Part shown: positions 38,401 through 50,554 of the stretch, one piece after another
Numbering within the stretch: the stretch's first letter is position 1
Layout: each line of letters starts with the position of its first letter
Origin: Anaeramoeba flamelloides
Lineage: Eukaryota; Metamonada; Anaeramoebidae
Assembly: GCA_027625915.1 (NCBI GenBank)
Contig: JANTQA010000023.1
Span: forward strand, 3,596,001 to 3,660,000
Reading direction: 5' to 3'
Length of the DNA stretch: 64,000 bases
Made by a program: the position numbers and the translations under genes
Notes under the pieces: generated by a model
Seen by the model: the letters and a program-made list of their open reading frames with translations, nothing else
Told to the model about the DNA's origin: nothing
The model's database searches: none

Positions 38401-41400
38401 ACAGTTGAGTTTTTTTGAATAGAAAAAATCACATACAATTAGTTGATTGTATCTTACCTTTTGATCAATCAATAATTGTTGGTGAAATTTCAACTTATTT
38501 AGCAATACAATTTTTTGTTCAGCTCATTTTATCATTTTGAACACACTGGTTTTTATTTTTTCGTTTTATATTTTTTTCTTTTATTTGGATAAAAATGATT
38601 ACATATAAAAACTATTAATACTGGGTAACTTAAATGTGGTTTAATATTATGTTTGAAAAAAATAGAATAAATTGTGATTTTTTTTTTGCTGATTTTTGAT
38701 TTCGGGTGTTTCCAAATTTTTGGGGTGGGACTGATTTTAAAATCATCAAATAAAATAGTAATTTTTATTTATTTTTAATATAGAGGGATTCATGAAAAAA
38801 CTAACACTTTGAAATGATCATTTTTGTTTTTATTCTTTCTACATTAAGTGACTATTAAACTAAAAAAAAAAAAAATATTTTAGTAAATTTAATAACCAAA
38901 TTCAAAAAAATTTTTACTTATCTTGAAATTAAAAAAAAAAGTAAAATTCTGATTACTACAAAACCAAACTTACCTTTAATGGCTATTTTCAGAAATGGAT
39001 TATTGTTTTTAAAAGTTTGATAAATTTTTCTCATTTTGGAAAACTTCAAAATTCAACATATTTCCGAATTATTTCAAAAAAAATTATTTTAGTTGAAGAG
39101 AAGAAAGAAATCTGATATCTATGAAGGAAATCGTACTAAAAAACACTTTCAAAATAAAAACATAAAGTTTTAAAATAGCTCAGTACAAAAAATCTACTTA
39201 ATTTAAAAAAAAATACAATAATTATTTTAAACTTGTAAAAAAATCTAATTTATTGATTCAAAGAACAGTTCAAATCAATTTTTTATTTTTATTAAACAAA
39301 AAAATATGTGAAAAACCAACCAAACGATTAAATTAAAAATTCTCCCAAAATACTTTTTTAAAACCTGGAAAATTCGGCTTATAAACAAAAAGAAATACTT
39401 TTTTAATATGATTATTTTTAATCAATAAATTAATAACTCAATCTTCATTTTTTCAGTGTGTTGGTGATAGCCCAAAGATTAAATTTATCAATAGGCTTTA
39501 TCATTTTTTCTCAATTTTTTAAAGATTTTCAAACAAATAAAACAAATTTCAAATTTATAATTAAAATAATAAAAAAAATAGATATTCTCAAATAACTGAT
39601 TTAAATAATAATAGATCGTTGTTTATATTCTTAGTGTTTGAAAAAGAATATTGCCAAATCTATTAAATTTCAAGAAATTTCATAAATATTTGTGAATAAA
39701 AAAGAAATTTTCAATTTTTTTCTGGATCTTCAAGGATTCAATATTTGATTTATTTTTCTTGTATTTTTAAAATAAGATTAAAGTTTGAAAGGTTATTTTT
39801 TAATACAAACTCTCAGAATTTACTAAAAGTGAGATTTCATCAAAAGAAAAATTAAAATTGTTTTTCGAATTTTTCATTTTCTGTTTTTGATCCAAAAATT
39901 CTCAAACAAAAAAGAGAATCAGGATCTTTTTTACTGAAAATTTCAATGGGAAAAATTAATTTGTTTCAAAAATGATAACTCATTTCTCTAAAGTTGATAA
40001 ATGTGGTTGCTTATCAAGTTTAATGGTCTCCTTGTGTAAAGAATTAATCTATTAGCTTTGGTGAAAAAAAAAAAATAACCAAGAGTTATTGATGGAAGAA
40101 GTGTAAATTACACTCTAGATGTCCTTTTACTTAAATTTCCTCAAAGGTAATTTAAGCGTAAAATCATTGATTTCACGATTGTTCAAGGGAAAGACACACC
40201 CAATTTTTTTTATGTTTAAAAAGGCAAAAGAAAAAAATTGAAAAGGAAAAAGGTAAAAAGAAATTTGAAAAAGAAATTTAAAAAGGTTTTATAAGAAGCA
40301 ATTGTTAAAAAATACAAAAAAAAAAAACCAATGCTATCTTTAATTAAGGACCCCCAAAATCACAGCCACGATACTTTTGGTTGGTTTAATAATTTGATAA
40401 TTGATCATGAATGTTCACTTGGGGATCTTTGTTTAAGTTGTTGTAATTTCTTTTTTTTTTGATCTGATTTACTTAAATCCTTTGGTCATTTTTAGCCTTT
40501 GCTTTTTTGTTTTTATTTTCAAGTTACTCATACTTTCATGTTTCAGTGTTTCACAGTATTAGCAAGTAAACACTTGATCTTTTTCCTTTGTAACTCTTCT
40601 TCCCAATATAAAGAAGATTCAGCTAGGGAAAAAAATGGAAAAAAAAAATAAAATAACCAAGAGTTAATTGTCCCTTAAATAAATATTTAATAACGATCTT
40701 AAATCATTAATAACAATTATAATTATCTTCAATAAATTTAAAAACAAATAAAAAAAAAAATATAGGAGGAAAATTTGATAGATCTGATCGTATGTTCCAT
40801 TCAATTCCAGAAACTTTTAATAATTGTTTATCGAACCCAAGTGATGTCAAAGAATTGATACCAGAATTTTTCTATTTATCCGAGTTTTTGGAAAATAATA
40901 ATAATTTTGATTTAGGAAGAAAGCAAAATAATGAAAAATTAAATAATATAATTCTGCCGCCATGGGCCAAAACCCCAGAAGAATTTATTCGAATTAATAG
41001 ATTAGCCTTAGAGTCTGAATATGTAAGTGAACATTTGCATGAATGGATTGATTTAATTTTTGGATATAAGCAAACGGGTGAAGAAGCAATTAAATCCGTA
41101 AATGTCTTTTATTATTTAACATATGAAAATGCAGTAGATATCGATAAAATAACAGACCCCATGGAAAGGAAATCAATTGAAGATCAAATCGAGAATTTTG
41201 GACAAACACCATCACAACTATTTATAAAGCATCACCCAAAAAGACTATCTAAAAATGAAATCAAAAGGCATAATATTGAAAGGCCTTTAGTATTCTATCA
41301 CAGTATTGATAATCTTGTGAACGAAATTAATAAATCAACAATAAATAAATATAAATTTAGTAATTCCCCAATAATTTATATTTGGATTTCAGATTTACAA

Positions 41401-42438
41401 AAGTCATTAACTCATTCAAATTCAAATTATAAAATAATAGCATTTGATCAGGAAAGAAATTTCATTTTTGCAAAATACCATAACAATATTAATAACAATC
41501 TCAATAGCAATACCAATAATAGCAATAACACAAATATGAATTCGCTTCAGGAAAATTCTTTATTAGAAGTTGAGCAAAATATCTCAAATCAGAAACGTCG
41601 AAAAATCGGTGTGTCGTTCACTAATAAAATTGAAAATTTCAATAATTGCTTTGATTTTGATAAGAGTGGTAAATATTTCTATAGCTGCGGGCATTGGGAT
41701 TACTCTTTAAAGATCTCAAATTCAGATAATAATAACTTGGTGCAATCGGTTAGAGAGCATAAGGATATCGTTACTTGTTTGGCCTTAGATCGATTTGATC
41801 AGTCTTTATTAGCCACGGGATCAAAGGACACCACCGTAATCATTTGGGAAATTCATAATAAAAAAGAGCATGCAATAGATCAAAGTTCAAAAAAGATCTT
41901 ATATGGGCATAATGACGAAATAACCTGTGTGGATATCCATTCGTGTTTGGACATTGTTGTTTCAACAAATAAATCGGGTATCTGCATAATACATTCTCTA
42001 AGTGCTGCCAGATTTATTCGTTCTTTCAAAATTTTTGAAAACAAGAAGAAGAAGCAGAATAAGGGCATGTCCAAAAAGAAAAGCAATTCGGCAACCACGG
42101 CCAATGTTCCCATTTCAATGTTAAAAATTTCAAATGATGGCAATATTTTAATATATTCTGATAAAATCAGAGTATATTCAATAAACGGTAGACTTATTTC
42201 AACCGCAATCAGTGTTCATAAATTAACTTGTTGGCAAATTACAAAAGATGACCAATTTTTAATTACAGGTAGCGAAAAGGGCGCAATATCAGTTAGATAT
42301 CTCCATAATTTGAAATTAATAAAAAATTGGATTATTGGGGGAGTGATCACCACTTTGCATCTTTCCAAAAATGAAAAGTTTATTTTAACAGGTTTCAAAT
42401 CTGGTGAGGTTTTAATAAATGAATTTATATTGAAATAA
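25052..42438 (+). CDS. Giant BEACH-WD40 protein (neurobeachin/ALFY/LvsA class)
   Basis: These proteins act in vesicle traffic, lysosome biology or autophagy. Exons: 25052-25240, 25371-25659, 25810-26301, 26778-26902, 28437-36502, 36658-36841 and 40766-42438, about 3,670 residues. All junctions agree in phase except exon 4 to 5 (phase 0 against phase 1), so a small exon there is probably missed. The N-terminal two thirds is alpha-helical, armadillo-like and interrupted by Asn-rich runs and an Asp run (near 35430-35480). A LamG/ConA-like segment (31470-32190) contains [15 protein letters not shown] and FCTWLRI. PH-BEACH covers about 35920-36250. BEACH covers about 36330-41250, with [56 protein letters not shown] and [11 protein letters not shown]-terminal WD repeats (41590-42438) include [11 protein letters not shown] and [11 protein letters not shown]. 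The BEACH and WD parts look nearest neurobeachin; the paralogue class is not certain. Confidence 0.88.
26945..27600 (+). repeat. Dispersed repeat R1, copy 3
   Basis: This is nearly collinear with 63349-64000. It starts AAAATTTTCCACACAGTTAA and ends GGGTCTGAAAGAGAAACAG followed by TCATTAGAAGTATTTG. Internal blocks include AAAGTTGAGTTCT and GTATCTAACC. A GTATATATATATATATAT-like run interrupts it near 27474. It is a more distant relative of 540-1020 and 38290-38740. Confidence 0.8.
27780..28150 (-). mobile_element. LINE family B fragment, copy 1 (C-terminal end)
   Basis: The minus strand reads [13 protein letters not shown], then [19 protein letters not shown] and [13 protein letters not shown], with stops between pieces. 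CxxC followed by EHFIW is the Cys-His knuckle that ends many LINE reverse transcriptase proteins. The sequence differs from LINE family A. A second copy of the KRYxKxRxxWKK part lies at 51640-51810. It sits in the intron between BEACH exons 4 and 5. Confidence 0.75.
37385..38060. repeat. Large hairpin array (about 0.7 kb)
   Basis: At least four palindromes lie in series. The sharpest is TTTACTTTAGAAATAAACCG pairing with CGGTTTATTTCTAAAGTAAA around AAAATTTTAATAAATTTT (about 37799-37859). Others pair CCAGCATTCAAAAGAATAGA with TCTATTCTTTTGAATTATGG. Modules are separated by CGTTAGG or its inverse, and single arms with TTTTCTATTTATTTG recur. The right end carries CCTAGGCACTCCACGGTACT. Confidence 0.8.
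38290..38740 (+). repeat. Dispersed repeat R1, copy 2
   Basis: This is the closest relative of 540-1020, sharing AATCACATACAATTAGTTGA, TTTTGATCAATCAATAATTG and AATACTGGGTAACTTAAATG. It lies in the intron that splits the BEACH domain. Confidence 0.75.
38840..39985 (+). repeat. Dispersed repeat R5, copy 1 (about 1.1 kb)
   Basis: The reverse complement lies at 60585-61640 and can be followed along nearly the whole length. Matching points include TTCTTAGTGTTTGAAAAAGA with ATATTGCCAAATCTATT, then TCAATATTTGATTTATTTTT, and TCTCAGAATTTACTAAAAG. No open frame with a known domain is present and the ends are not sharply defined. Confidence 0.75.
40085..40190 (-). mobile_element. LINE family A, copy 3: 3' tail only
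   Basis: AAGTGTAAATTACACTCTAG and AATTTAAGCGTAAAATCATT followed by GATTTCACGATTGTT match the 3' tail of LINE copy 1 at about 18655-18742. Similarity stops at the point where the coding region of copy 1 would begin. This is the extreme 5' truncation typical of target-primed LINE insertion, or a short element that uses the LINE tail. Confidence 0.75.
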
Positions 42439-42655
42439 TTATTTTTTTTTATTGTTAAATATATTTATTTCGGATAATTTATTCCCAATATATTGCTAAT
42501 TTAGAAAATAAAATTTTTAATTATGTATTTTAAAAAAAAAATATTTCTGTTTATTTAATCTCTTGGTTTTATTGTTTAAGATATTTACAAACGCAAGGGT
42601 ATTATGTATGTGTGTATGTGTGTATGTATGTATATGTATATATATATAAACTATT

Positions 42656-43346
42656 TTTCAGTCAAAGGGGTCCAGTTGTAATGGGTGAAATACATGTGTT
42701 TAAAGGGTTTGAATAGATATTAGAAGAAAAAATTTATTTTGGAAATTTTCAAAATTGAAATCATTTTTTCACATTTTTTCACAATTTTGTTTTTTTTTTT
42801 TCAATTTTTTTTTTAAAACCTAATTCAGTTGCAAAAAAATTTTTTATTGCAAGATCAATAGTCACTTGGTAAAAATGTGTTATTCTAAGGTTATTGGAAC
42901 CATGGAAATGATTGTTGAGAAATCATATTGATTTCTATTGCAATTCTATTCGATCTTTGATCTTGATATTTGTTTAATAAATGTGAAAAATTTTCACTTC
43001 ATTTTCATTTCCTTTTTCAAATAGAGACCACAAATACCAATAAACTTCGTTTGGGGACTTGATTTGTAAAAGTAAAGTATGGAAAATGAAGTGAAAATTT
43101 TTTCCTATTTATTATTCAAATGCGAGTAGAAATTCATTTCGAACATTGTTGGTTTTCTCAATAGGAACCTAAGAATTTGAGTTTTTCAATTTTTACGAAA
43201 ATCTATTGATTAATTAGTTTTCTTACTCACATATATGAACAATTCTTTGATGTGTATTATTCTGTTTATTTCTTTTTTGTTCTTCAAAGTTCAATTATAA
43301 AAAATAATTGAAATTTGAAAAAAATGGTGGACCCCTTTGACTGAAA
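42656..43346. mobile_element. 691 bp element with 19 bp terminal inverted repeats
   Basis: TTTCAGTCAAAGGGGTCCA at 42656-42674 is exactly inverted at 43328-43346. Both ends adjoin TA- or TG-rich microsatellite sequence, so the target may have been such a tract. An inner inverted pair also exists: GAAAATTTTCACTTCATTTT-type sequence near 42985 against AAAATGAAGTGAAAATTTTT near 43084. No transposase frame is present. CAGT-type ends recall Tc1/mariner-derived elements, but a clear TA duplication is not visible. Confidence 0.8.
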
Positions 43347-43351
43347 CAGAG

Positions 43352-43382
<31 letters not shown>

Positions 43383-43949
43383 CTTAGCTTCTGAGATTTT
43401 CGGAAATTTCATCAAGTTCAAAAAAAATATTTTGAATGATATTGATGTGCTAAATATTTTAATTTTTTTTTTATCTTTAATCCAGATTTAATTTATAATA
43501 AAAAATCAAAATAGTTCTAATATAAAGTAGTTATGTTATTGTAATTTTGTTCTTTTGATATTGGAAAAAAAAAATAATAATTCATTTTTACATTTTTTTT
43601 AAAGATTTTTATTTTCATTTTAAATTTTTAAAAATTGGAATATTTATTACAATAATAGTAATTCAAAACACAATATATTGATTGATTAATAATAAATAAA
43701 TAAAAAAGTTGATAATTATATGATAAAAAAAATAAATGAAAAAAATATATTACAGAGAAATTTTCATTTGTTTTTTCTTGGCAAAATTTTAATAAATATT
43801 GAATCAAGAGAAAAATGAAATTCATTTCATAAGGTCAAAATTATAAGTTTAATTTTTATAATTTTCTAAAATTTATGTTGAAATAATAGAAAATACTTGA
43901 AAGAAAGAAAAAATAATAAGATTTATTATAATGACATTTCAGACTAGAT

Positions 43950-45000
43950 AATAAAATTAATGTAAAAATTCCTTTTAGATAAGGTAATCAAATCAAAAAT
44001 TAAATCCTAGTAAAATAAAAATATTATTTTAATTTTTAAATATTATCTAAAGTTAATAAAATACTATTAATAAATAAGAAAAAGAAATTTTTTTTTTATT
44101 TTTTTGAATTTTTATTGTTGGTAAAAAATTATAAATAATCTTAGTAAAATTTTGAATTTATCAATCGCAATTAATCCAGATTTTGGAAAATAATTTTTGG
44201 TATATGATCTCTTATTCAATAATATTGTTTATTTTATTTCTAGATTTTAAAAAGTCAAAAATTAAAAAATAGTAAAAATTAAAAAAAAATCAATTCTTCA
44301 TATGGCTCAAACTATTAATCAAATAATTTAATTAAGTGAAAAAATTATCTCTTGAAAAAACTGTAAAATTTTGCAATTATTAAAAAATATAAACCATTTT
44401 TTTTCAAATCATACTTTATTTTTTTATTTTATTTTTTAATTATTTCAAATCAAAAATATACAATGTTATTAAATTGAATTCGTTAGACAAAACAATTATT
44501 ATTAATGTGATGTTAAAAAATATATAATAACTTTTATAATGAATAAATTATTTAATCAAGCATTTTAGGCAATTTTTTGGTGTAAATGACTCGAAAAAGC
44601 TCAATAAAGAATGATATGTAGGATCATTAAAACTTTGAAGTTTTTGATACGTAGAAAAACTTTTTTAAATATATATATATATATATAAATTGATGACAAA
44701 ATTTAAATTGTACAATAATAAAATCACAAGAACTTTGAAAAAATTACAAATGTTGAAAATTTTATTCCTCTAATTAATTATTGAAGAAGTCCATACAATT
44801 TTTAATTATAAATTTTTCTTTCAAAGATAACTGGTTATGAATTTTATCTCTTATAATCCTTTCTTACCAATTTAAATTATTTTATTTCAAATACAATTAG
44901 GTTATTTTGGATTCTATGAGATAGATTATATATGCTAAAAAAAATAATTATAAAATACACTCTGAATCTGAATTTTTAAAAACTGTCATTTTACCTCATG
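43950..45000 (+). repeat. Dispersed repeat R4, copy 2
   Basis: This is the same-orientation partner of 6840-7960. It shares TATATGATCTCTTATTCAAT, CTAGATTTTAAAAAGTCAAA, GTTTTTGATACGTAGAAAAA and the segment around ACAATTAGG followed by TATATGCTAA. A TA microsatellite replaces an A run at about 44668. Confidence 0.65.
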
Positions 45001-45942
45001 GTTTGTATGTATTTGACTTGGTCAGCTTAGCACAGAAACAGGATAAAATTTTTATCTTATATAGGTGTGATGCTGTAATGTTATGGTTTTTAGTTGATAG
45101 TGATTCAACTTCGTATTAATTTTAATTCTTAGTTAAAAAAGGAAATTTATTTTTTTTTTCCTGAAATCTGAATTTGATCTATCTAAGACTCCTGGGTTGA
45201 TAGGTAGCTTAATAATAAATTTTTAATTTTACGGTTGTCAATTAATATTTTCTTTTCACTTTTATTCTATCTCAGAAAAGAAATATATTTTTTAAAAAGC
45301 TTCAAATATCACCAAACATTAATAAAAATTTCAATTTTACATACCACAAATTAATTTTTTTTTATTAAATACCTTTCAATTTATTATTCTTACACTCTGT
45401 ATTTTATCGTTTCGAAAAAAAAAAAATAAATTGTCATAAATTGCCATTTTGAACAACTCTTAAATCCCCTACCAAGCACAAGATCAATCAACAAAGAACC
45501 AAAACAACATTTGTCCATATCCAATACAAGATATTCTTTTTTTCCAATTCCAGGGATTGTAAACCTTAAAGGATAATTTTAATTTGAGAAAAACCTTTTA
45601 TGTCCAAGGATAACTCCTTTGGTGGAATTATATTTCTTAGATACAACTAACATATCACAAAAGTTCATTCTGGAATTAGAGAATCTCCTCGATCATAAAT
45701 ACTTTTTCCAACTAAAATAAAATTTATTATTCTATTTGTAATTAAACAAAGTATAGTACACTTTGGAACAATACCAAAAGAATTCTTGAAGGTATCTTAA
45801 AATATATTTGTGCTTATAACAAAAAAGTTTTCATTTTTTCAATTTTTTTGTTAATTTTTACTTTTTTACTTTTTACTTTTTACTGACAAAAAAATCTTTA
45901 GAATTTTTTGCTTATTTGCAAATCCAAAATTTTTAAACAAAG

Positions 45943-48900
45943 ATGGGGAATATTGAAACACTTCCTGTGGTTGCAAAACAGTACCAAAATTTTAAATATG
46001 GCTTACTTAAAAATACAAAAAAAGCTTTTTGTGTCTGTGACGAAACGTCAACCATACTCGATGCAAATGACAATTTTGCAAAACTATTTAAAACAGAGAA
46101 AAAATCACTTATTTCAACCAAACTAATTTCTCCAAACAGTAAATTGTTTCTTTTTGTTTTGTATCAAAAATGTCTTCTTGTGCTTGATCTATCTGAAGAA
46201 CTCCCAACTAAGATTTTTTTTTTTTTTTTTTTTTTTCCTTTCTTTATGTCAATTATTCAAATTATCCTTTCAAAGTCGATCAAAAACAATACTCGCTTTC
46301 AAGTTTAGATTTCATAAAAATGGTTTCTTCTCTTATTAAAAAGTTTGCATTTTAAATTTTTCTTCTTTTCACGTGTTTCTTTTTGTGCTCTACAAAAATA
46401 AAAATTCACTTTCTTGTTGAGAAAAAAAAAAAAGAATAACCAAATCGAATTAACAACAACAAACAATAACAAACAAAACAAACACAAAAAAACAAACCAT
46501 TAATTCTATAAAGTGTAAAGGGATCTCAAACTTATCAGTGTTGTTTTCAGAGGCCAAACAAAGAAATGTTTTATGCAAGCACACAAATATGTCTTGGTAA
46601 TTTAAATGGTAAGGTTGTTTTTCGTGCAATTATCAAAGAAATATCCGATCCAACTTTAATGAGATTTGATCAATTTGTTAGAGAAGACGAAGAGGGAATG
46701 TCAATTAATATGGGTACGTTGTCTATATTTTTCCTTATCTTGTTGATTCTTTAATTTTTTTCCAAACTTTTTTGAAAAATATCTAAAAAAACGTTTTTGA
46801 ACTTTTTTTTGTAATTCCGAACAAAATAAATTGCTAACAATACACTTGTGCACAACCTTTTTAGTTGACGTTCACTTAAACAAAATTAAAAATGCATTAT
46901 TCAATTCTGAGATTGGAGGTACACAAAAAGAAAGGGATTTGGCCTATCATCTATATTGCATTTCTCAACATTCCAGATTAAATCAAATAACAAACAAAAG
47001 CCAACCAGGAAAAGTTTTTACGGTTTTAATTTTAAGAAAAAAAAATGTGCAAGAGGTTGCACATTTAACAATTTCACGAGAAAAATTGTGTATTCAAACT
47101 TTAAGAGAACAAAAAGAAATAGATGACACCAATGAAATTATTCTTCAAATCCATTCCAATCGAAAAAATCTTTTAAAATTAGAATACCCAGATGATCAAT
47201 TAACATTAGCTTTTCCAAGCGAGTTTAACAGAACACAATTTATCAATACCTTAAAATTTGCTTTTGATCCGAATTATGATCCATTTTTTGGTGAGGGGGC
47301 GGAAATGGAAGGGTACGACGAAATTGAAAATGAAGAAAAAGAAAAAGAAATAGAAGAGCAAGAGGAAGAGGAAGAGAAACAAAATGTGTCATTAATCAAA
47401 AAAGCTTTTTCTTCAAAAAATCCAAAATCGGTTTCTTCGAAAAATCAAAACATGAATTTAACAAAATCACTAGGTGGTTTGTTAAATTCAAAAACCAATG
47501 TTATTGAAAATGGTAATGATAATAAGAAAAATGTAAGCAATGTCCAAAATGAAAACCATTCAAAAAAAGAGGATAGTTTAGGAATTAAAAAAAAAAATAA
47601 AAATGAAGAAAAAGAAAATGAAAATGAAGAAATAGTAAGTACCAAAACAGAAAAAGAAAAAACAAAAACAAAAGGTCTAAAGACGAATAACAAAGAAATA
47701 ACAAAGGGTAAAGGCACAGAAAAAGAAAATTTAAAAGAAAATGAAAATGAAAAGGAAAAGGAAAGGGAAAGGGAAAGGGAAAGGGAAAAGGAAAAGGAAA
47801 AAGAAAAAAACTTGTCAAATAATCAAAATGAAAACAAAAATGACATCACAAGAATAAAAAAAGCGCACAAATTCACCCATTCTGGTTCTGGCATTATTTC
47901 AAAAATGGATTTTGATTCAATGATCAAAAATAATAATGACTTTACACAGGAATTTTCTGTATTTGTAAAAAAGCAATTAACCAATGTTTTAGAAAGGGGG
48001 ACGATTTATTTAGGTGGTGGTGTGCTTAGACTAAAAACAAAGACAACGACTGAAAATTTAAAAAATGCCAAGGAAGAAATTAAAGTAATTCAAGACGATA
48101 TGTGGTATAGAAAGGTTACGATTGAATTTCTTAAAAAACAGACTTTATATTATGTCACCTTTAATGAAACTGAAACGGCCAATGAATTTCTAAAATATTA
48201 CCAAGAATTAATTATTGATTTTGATTCTGATGGACAAAATAATTCTTTAAATAGCAAGGATGAAACTTTATTAGAATTTTTAAAGACGAGTGGTGATAGT
48301 GAATTGCCTATTTCGAATAATAATCAGACATCGGAAACGATGTCGATGTTTGAATTTCTTACTCTTTCTGAGGGGTGGGAATTGCATAATGTTAATAATG
48401 CTAATAATTCTCCAAAGATGCCAAGGAGGAACAGTTATCAGAATAATGATAGTCATAATAACAAGAGCCTTAATAATAATAACCAATTAATAAAAAAACC
48501 CAAAATTGGCGGGCACAGAACTGAATTCAATGCAAAGGTGTATAATGGAGCCAACGAAAAAAAATCAGGCTTGACTGTCAAATTTCTTGAAAATAAATAT
48601 TTGCTATTGGGAAAGAAAAAAATCTTAATAAAAAAAATAATAATTCATCAGCAACAATCACTGCCAAAGGTTTGCCAGATTGAAATTATTAAAAATAAAA
48701 GAAGAAGGAAAACGGTGAACCAATATTTAAAAAATGAATCAATGGATAACAAGAATATTAACCAAACAAAAGAACTCGATCTAAAAAAAGTTCCAATTGA
48801 TAATAAAGCAAAGAAAAAAAATAATAATAAAAAATTAATGATCTCCTTTTTAAAAATAGAGGAAAAAAAAGAGTTTATGAAAGAGTTTAATTATATCACT

Positions 48901-49950
48901 GAAAATATCAATAATAGTAACAATAGGAATAAGAAATCAAAAAATTTGGTAATCAAGAAGAAAAAAATCAAAAGAAGAAGGGATCAGGATAAAGAGAAAA
49001 GAGGGAAAAATGAAGATAAAAAAAACGAAAAAAATGAAGAGCATTCAAATAAAAAAAAGGGGACAACATTTAGTGGCATTTTCAAAAGAAAAGAATCTCG
49101 AAGAAATGCTAAATTGGTTTCCCGAAACAGAACCCGATCATTTTCATTGGGAAGGTCGAAAAGACCAATTTTTGAAAATAAAAATATTAATTCAACAACT
49201 TTGATCCCAAATTTAATCTCAGCACAAACTGTTAGAAATCTTTATCAAAATAATAATAATAATGAAAACAAAAACGAAAATGAAAAGAATAAACAAGAGG
49301 GCAATGTAAATAATAATGTGCGCAAAGAGAATAATAATTTATCAGATTCGTTAATAATTGAAGGTGAAAAAATACAAGAGGTGCAAGAAATTGAAGAATT
49401 TACCCTCAAAATATTTACATATAAACAAGTATGGGTAACTGGGAAAATCCAATTTCTTGACAATAATGAAATCGTCTTGATTACTCCAGAAAAGGAACTT
49501 TCATCTTCTCAGGGGAATGTCTTCCGCTTAATCCAACACCCAACTCGAATAAAAATTTCAAAATTAAAAATTGATATCTTTAATTTTATTCTTAAATTTA
49601 ATTCCTCAACCGAGCGTGAAAACTTTTCAACGATATTCGAAAAACAGTATTTATCAAATAAAAAGCTCTTTGAAATAATGATCTTTTGGAGTAATATCCA
49701 AAACAAAGAAATCAAAAGATTAAATGCAAAAATTAGGATCCACCACGAAGAATTAATAATCAATACAATGAATAAAAAAAAATTAATAGTTCCAATTGTT
49801 AAAGATCTTAAAATTTCCTTAAATCCTACAAGAAAGGCTTTAATTAAAATTGATTTGCCGAATGCCGAATTCTGTGTGCTTTCGTTTTCTGATCCTAAAG
49901 AACTTTCGATATTCGTAAAAATTTTAAAAAAAATAATGTTAATTTTGTAA
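45943..49950 (+). CDS. PAS domain protein with five PH-like segments
   Basis: I do not recognise this exact protein; a signalling role is inferred. Exons 45943-46302, 46551-46713 and 46865-49950 give 1,202 residues with all phases matching (GTTTAG/TTTTCAG, then GTACGT/TTTTTAG). The T-rich part of exon 1 (about 46139-46275) may itself be a small intron. Residues 1-160 resemble a PAS domain: KKAFCVCDETSTILDANDNF, then FYASTQICLGNLNGKVVFRA and IIKEISDP. Five beta-rich segments follow, each closing with an amphipathic helix as in PH domains: about 216-314, 532-629, 722-852, 1017-1106 and 1107-1201. Closing helices include RTQFINTLKFAFD and ANEFLKYYQELI. Lys/Glu-rich and Asn-rich linkers lie between. 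The PH assignment is from pattern only. Confidence 0.72.
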
Positions 49951-50554
49951 TATAAATTTCTACAATTAAAAATAGAATAAATATCTTTAATTTTTTTTTT
50001 TTTTTTTTTTTTTATCATTACACTAATGTTTATATTTTTAATTTAGCATCATTTTTCGTTAATTTCTTCAAGTTTTGTAAATATAATAAATCGCAAAAAG
50101 GTTTTTAATGGGAAATTACACAGAGTTTTTGGGCGATTGCTATTTCAATATATGAAGAAGTTTAAAAAAATTGCTCAAATTCATATCATTTATCTTCACC
50201 TCACGATCATGAAAAAATTTTATCAAAAAAAAATTAAACATTTACTAATTTTTCACTTTTCGATAACCTCACTTATAATAAACACTTTTGGTTAATAAAA
50301 GATCTTGGATCAAAATTATTTTTGAGAGATATTTTATAATTAAATTTGGAAAATTCAAGGTTCTATAAAGATTTTTTTCAAATTTAATAGTAAAATAATT
50401 TGAATCATTTTTTTTTTTTTCACATTTAAGAAGTTATAATCATTTGTTTTAAAAGTATTTTAAATTTCGTAAATATCTTTCAAATGGATAACCAATTATT
50501 TTTACTCTTAAAGATTTTTTATTGAAATAAATTGAAAAAAAAATTTTTTTTTTG

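Larger units (their letters stand above)
36842..40765 (+). other. 3.9 kb intron inside the BEACH domain
   Basis: Donor GTACGA at 36842 and acceptor ATATAG ending at 40765 join in phase 1, giving the conserved [15 protein letters not shown]. The intron contains a hairpin array (37385-38060), R1 copy 2 (38290-38740), R5 copy 1 (38840-39985) and a 3'-end-only LINE A fragment (40085-40190). No other exon is evident. Confidence 0.85.
42439..45942. other. Intergenic repeat region
   Basis: No gene is seen between the BEACH stop and the PAS gene start. The region contains a 691 bp TIR element (42656-43346) set between TA/TG microsatellites, and R4 copy 2 (43950-45000). Just upstream of the next gene, at about 45847-45884, is a short tandem of a CTTTTTA unit. 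Confidence 0.7.

Noticed and set aside
49981-50013. Long T run after the PAS gene as a terminator
   Set aside because: Homopolymer runs of this size occur throughout the window, so no termination role can be claimed.
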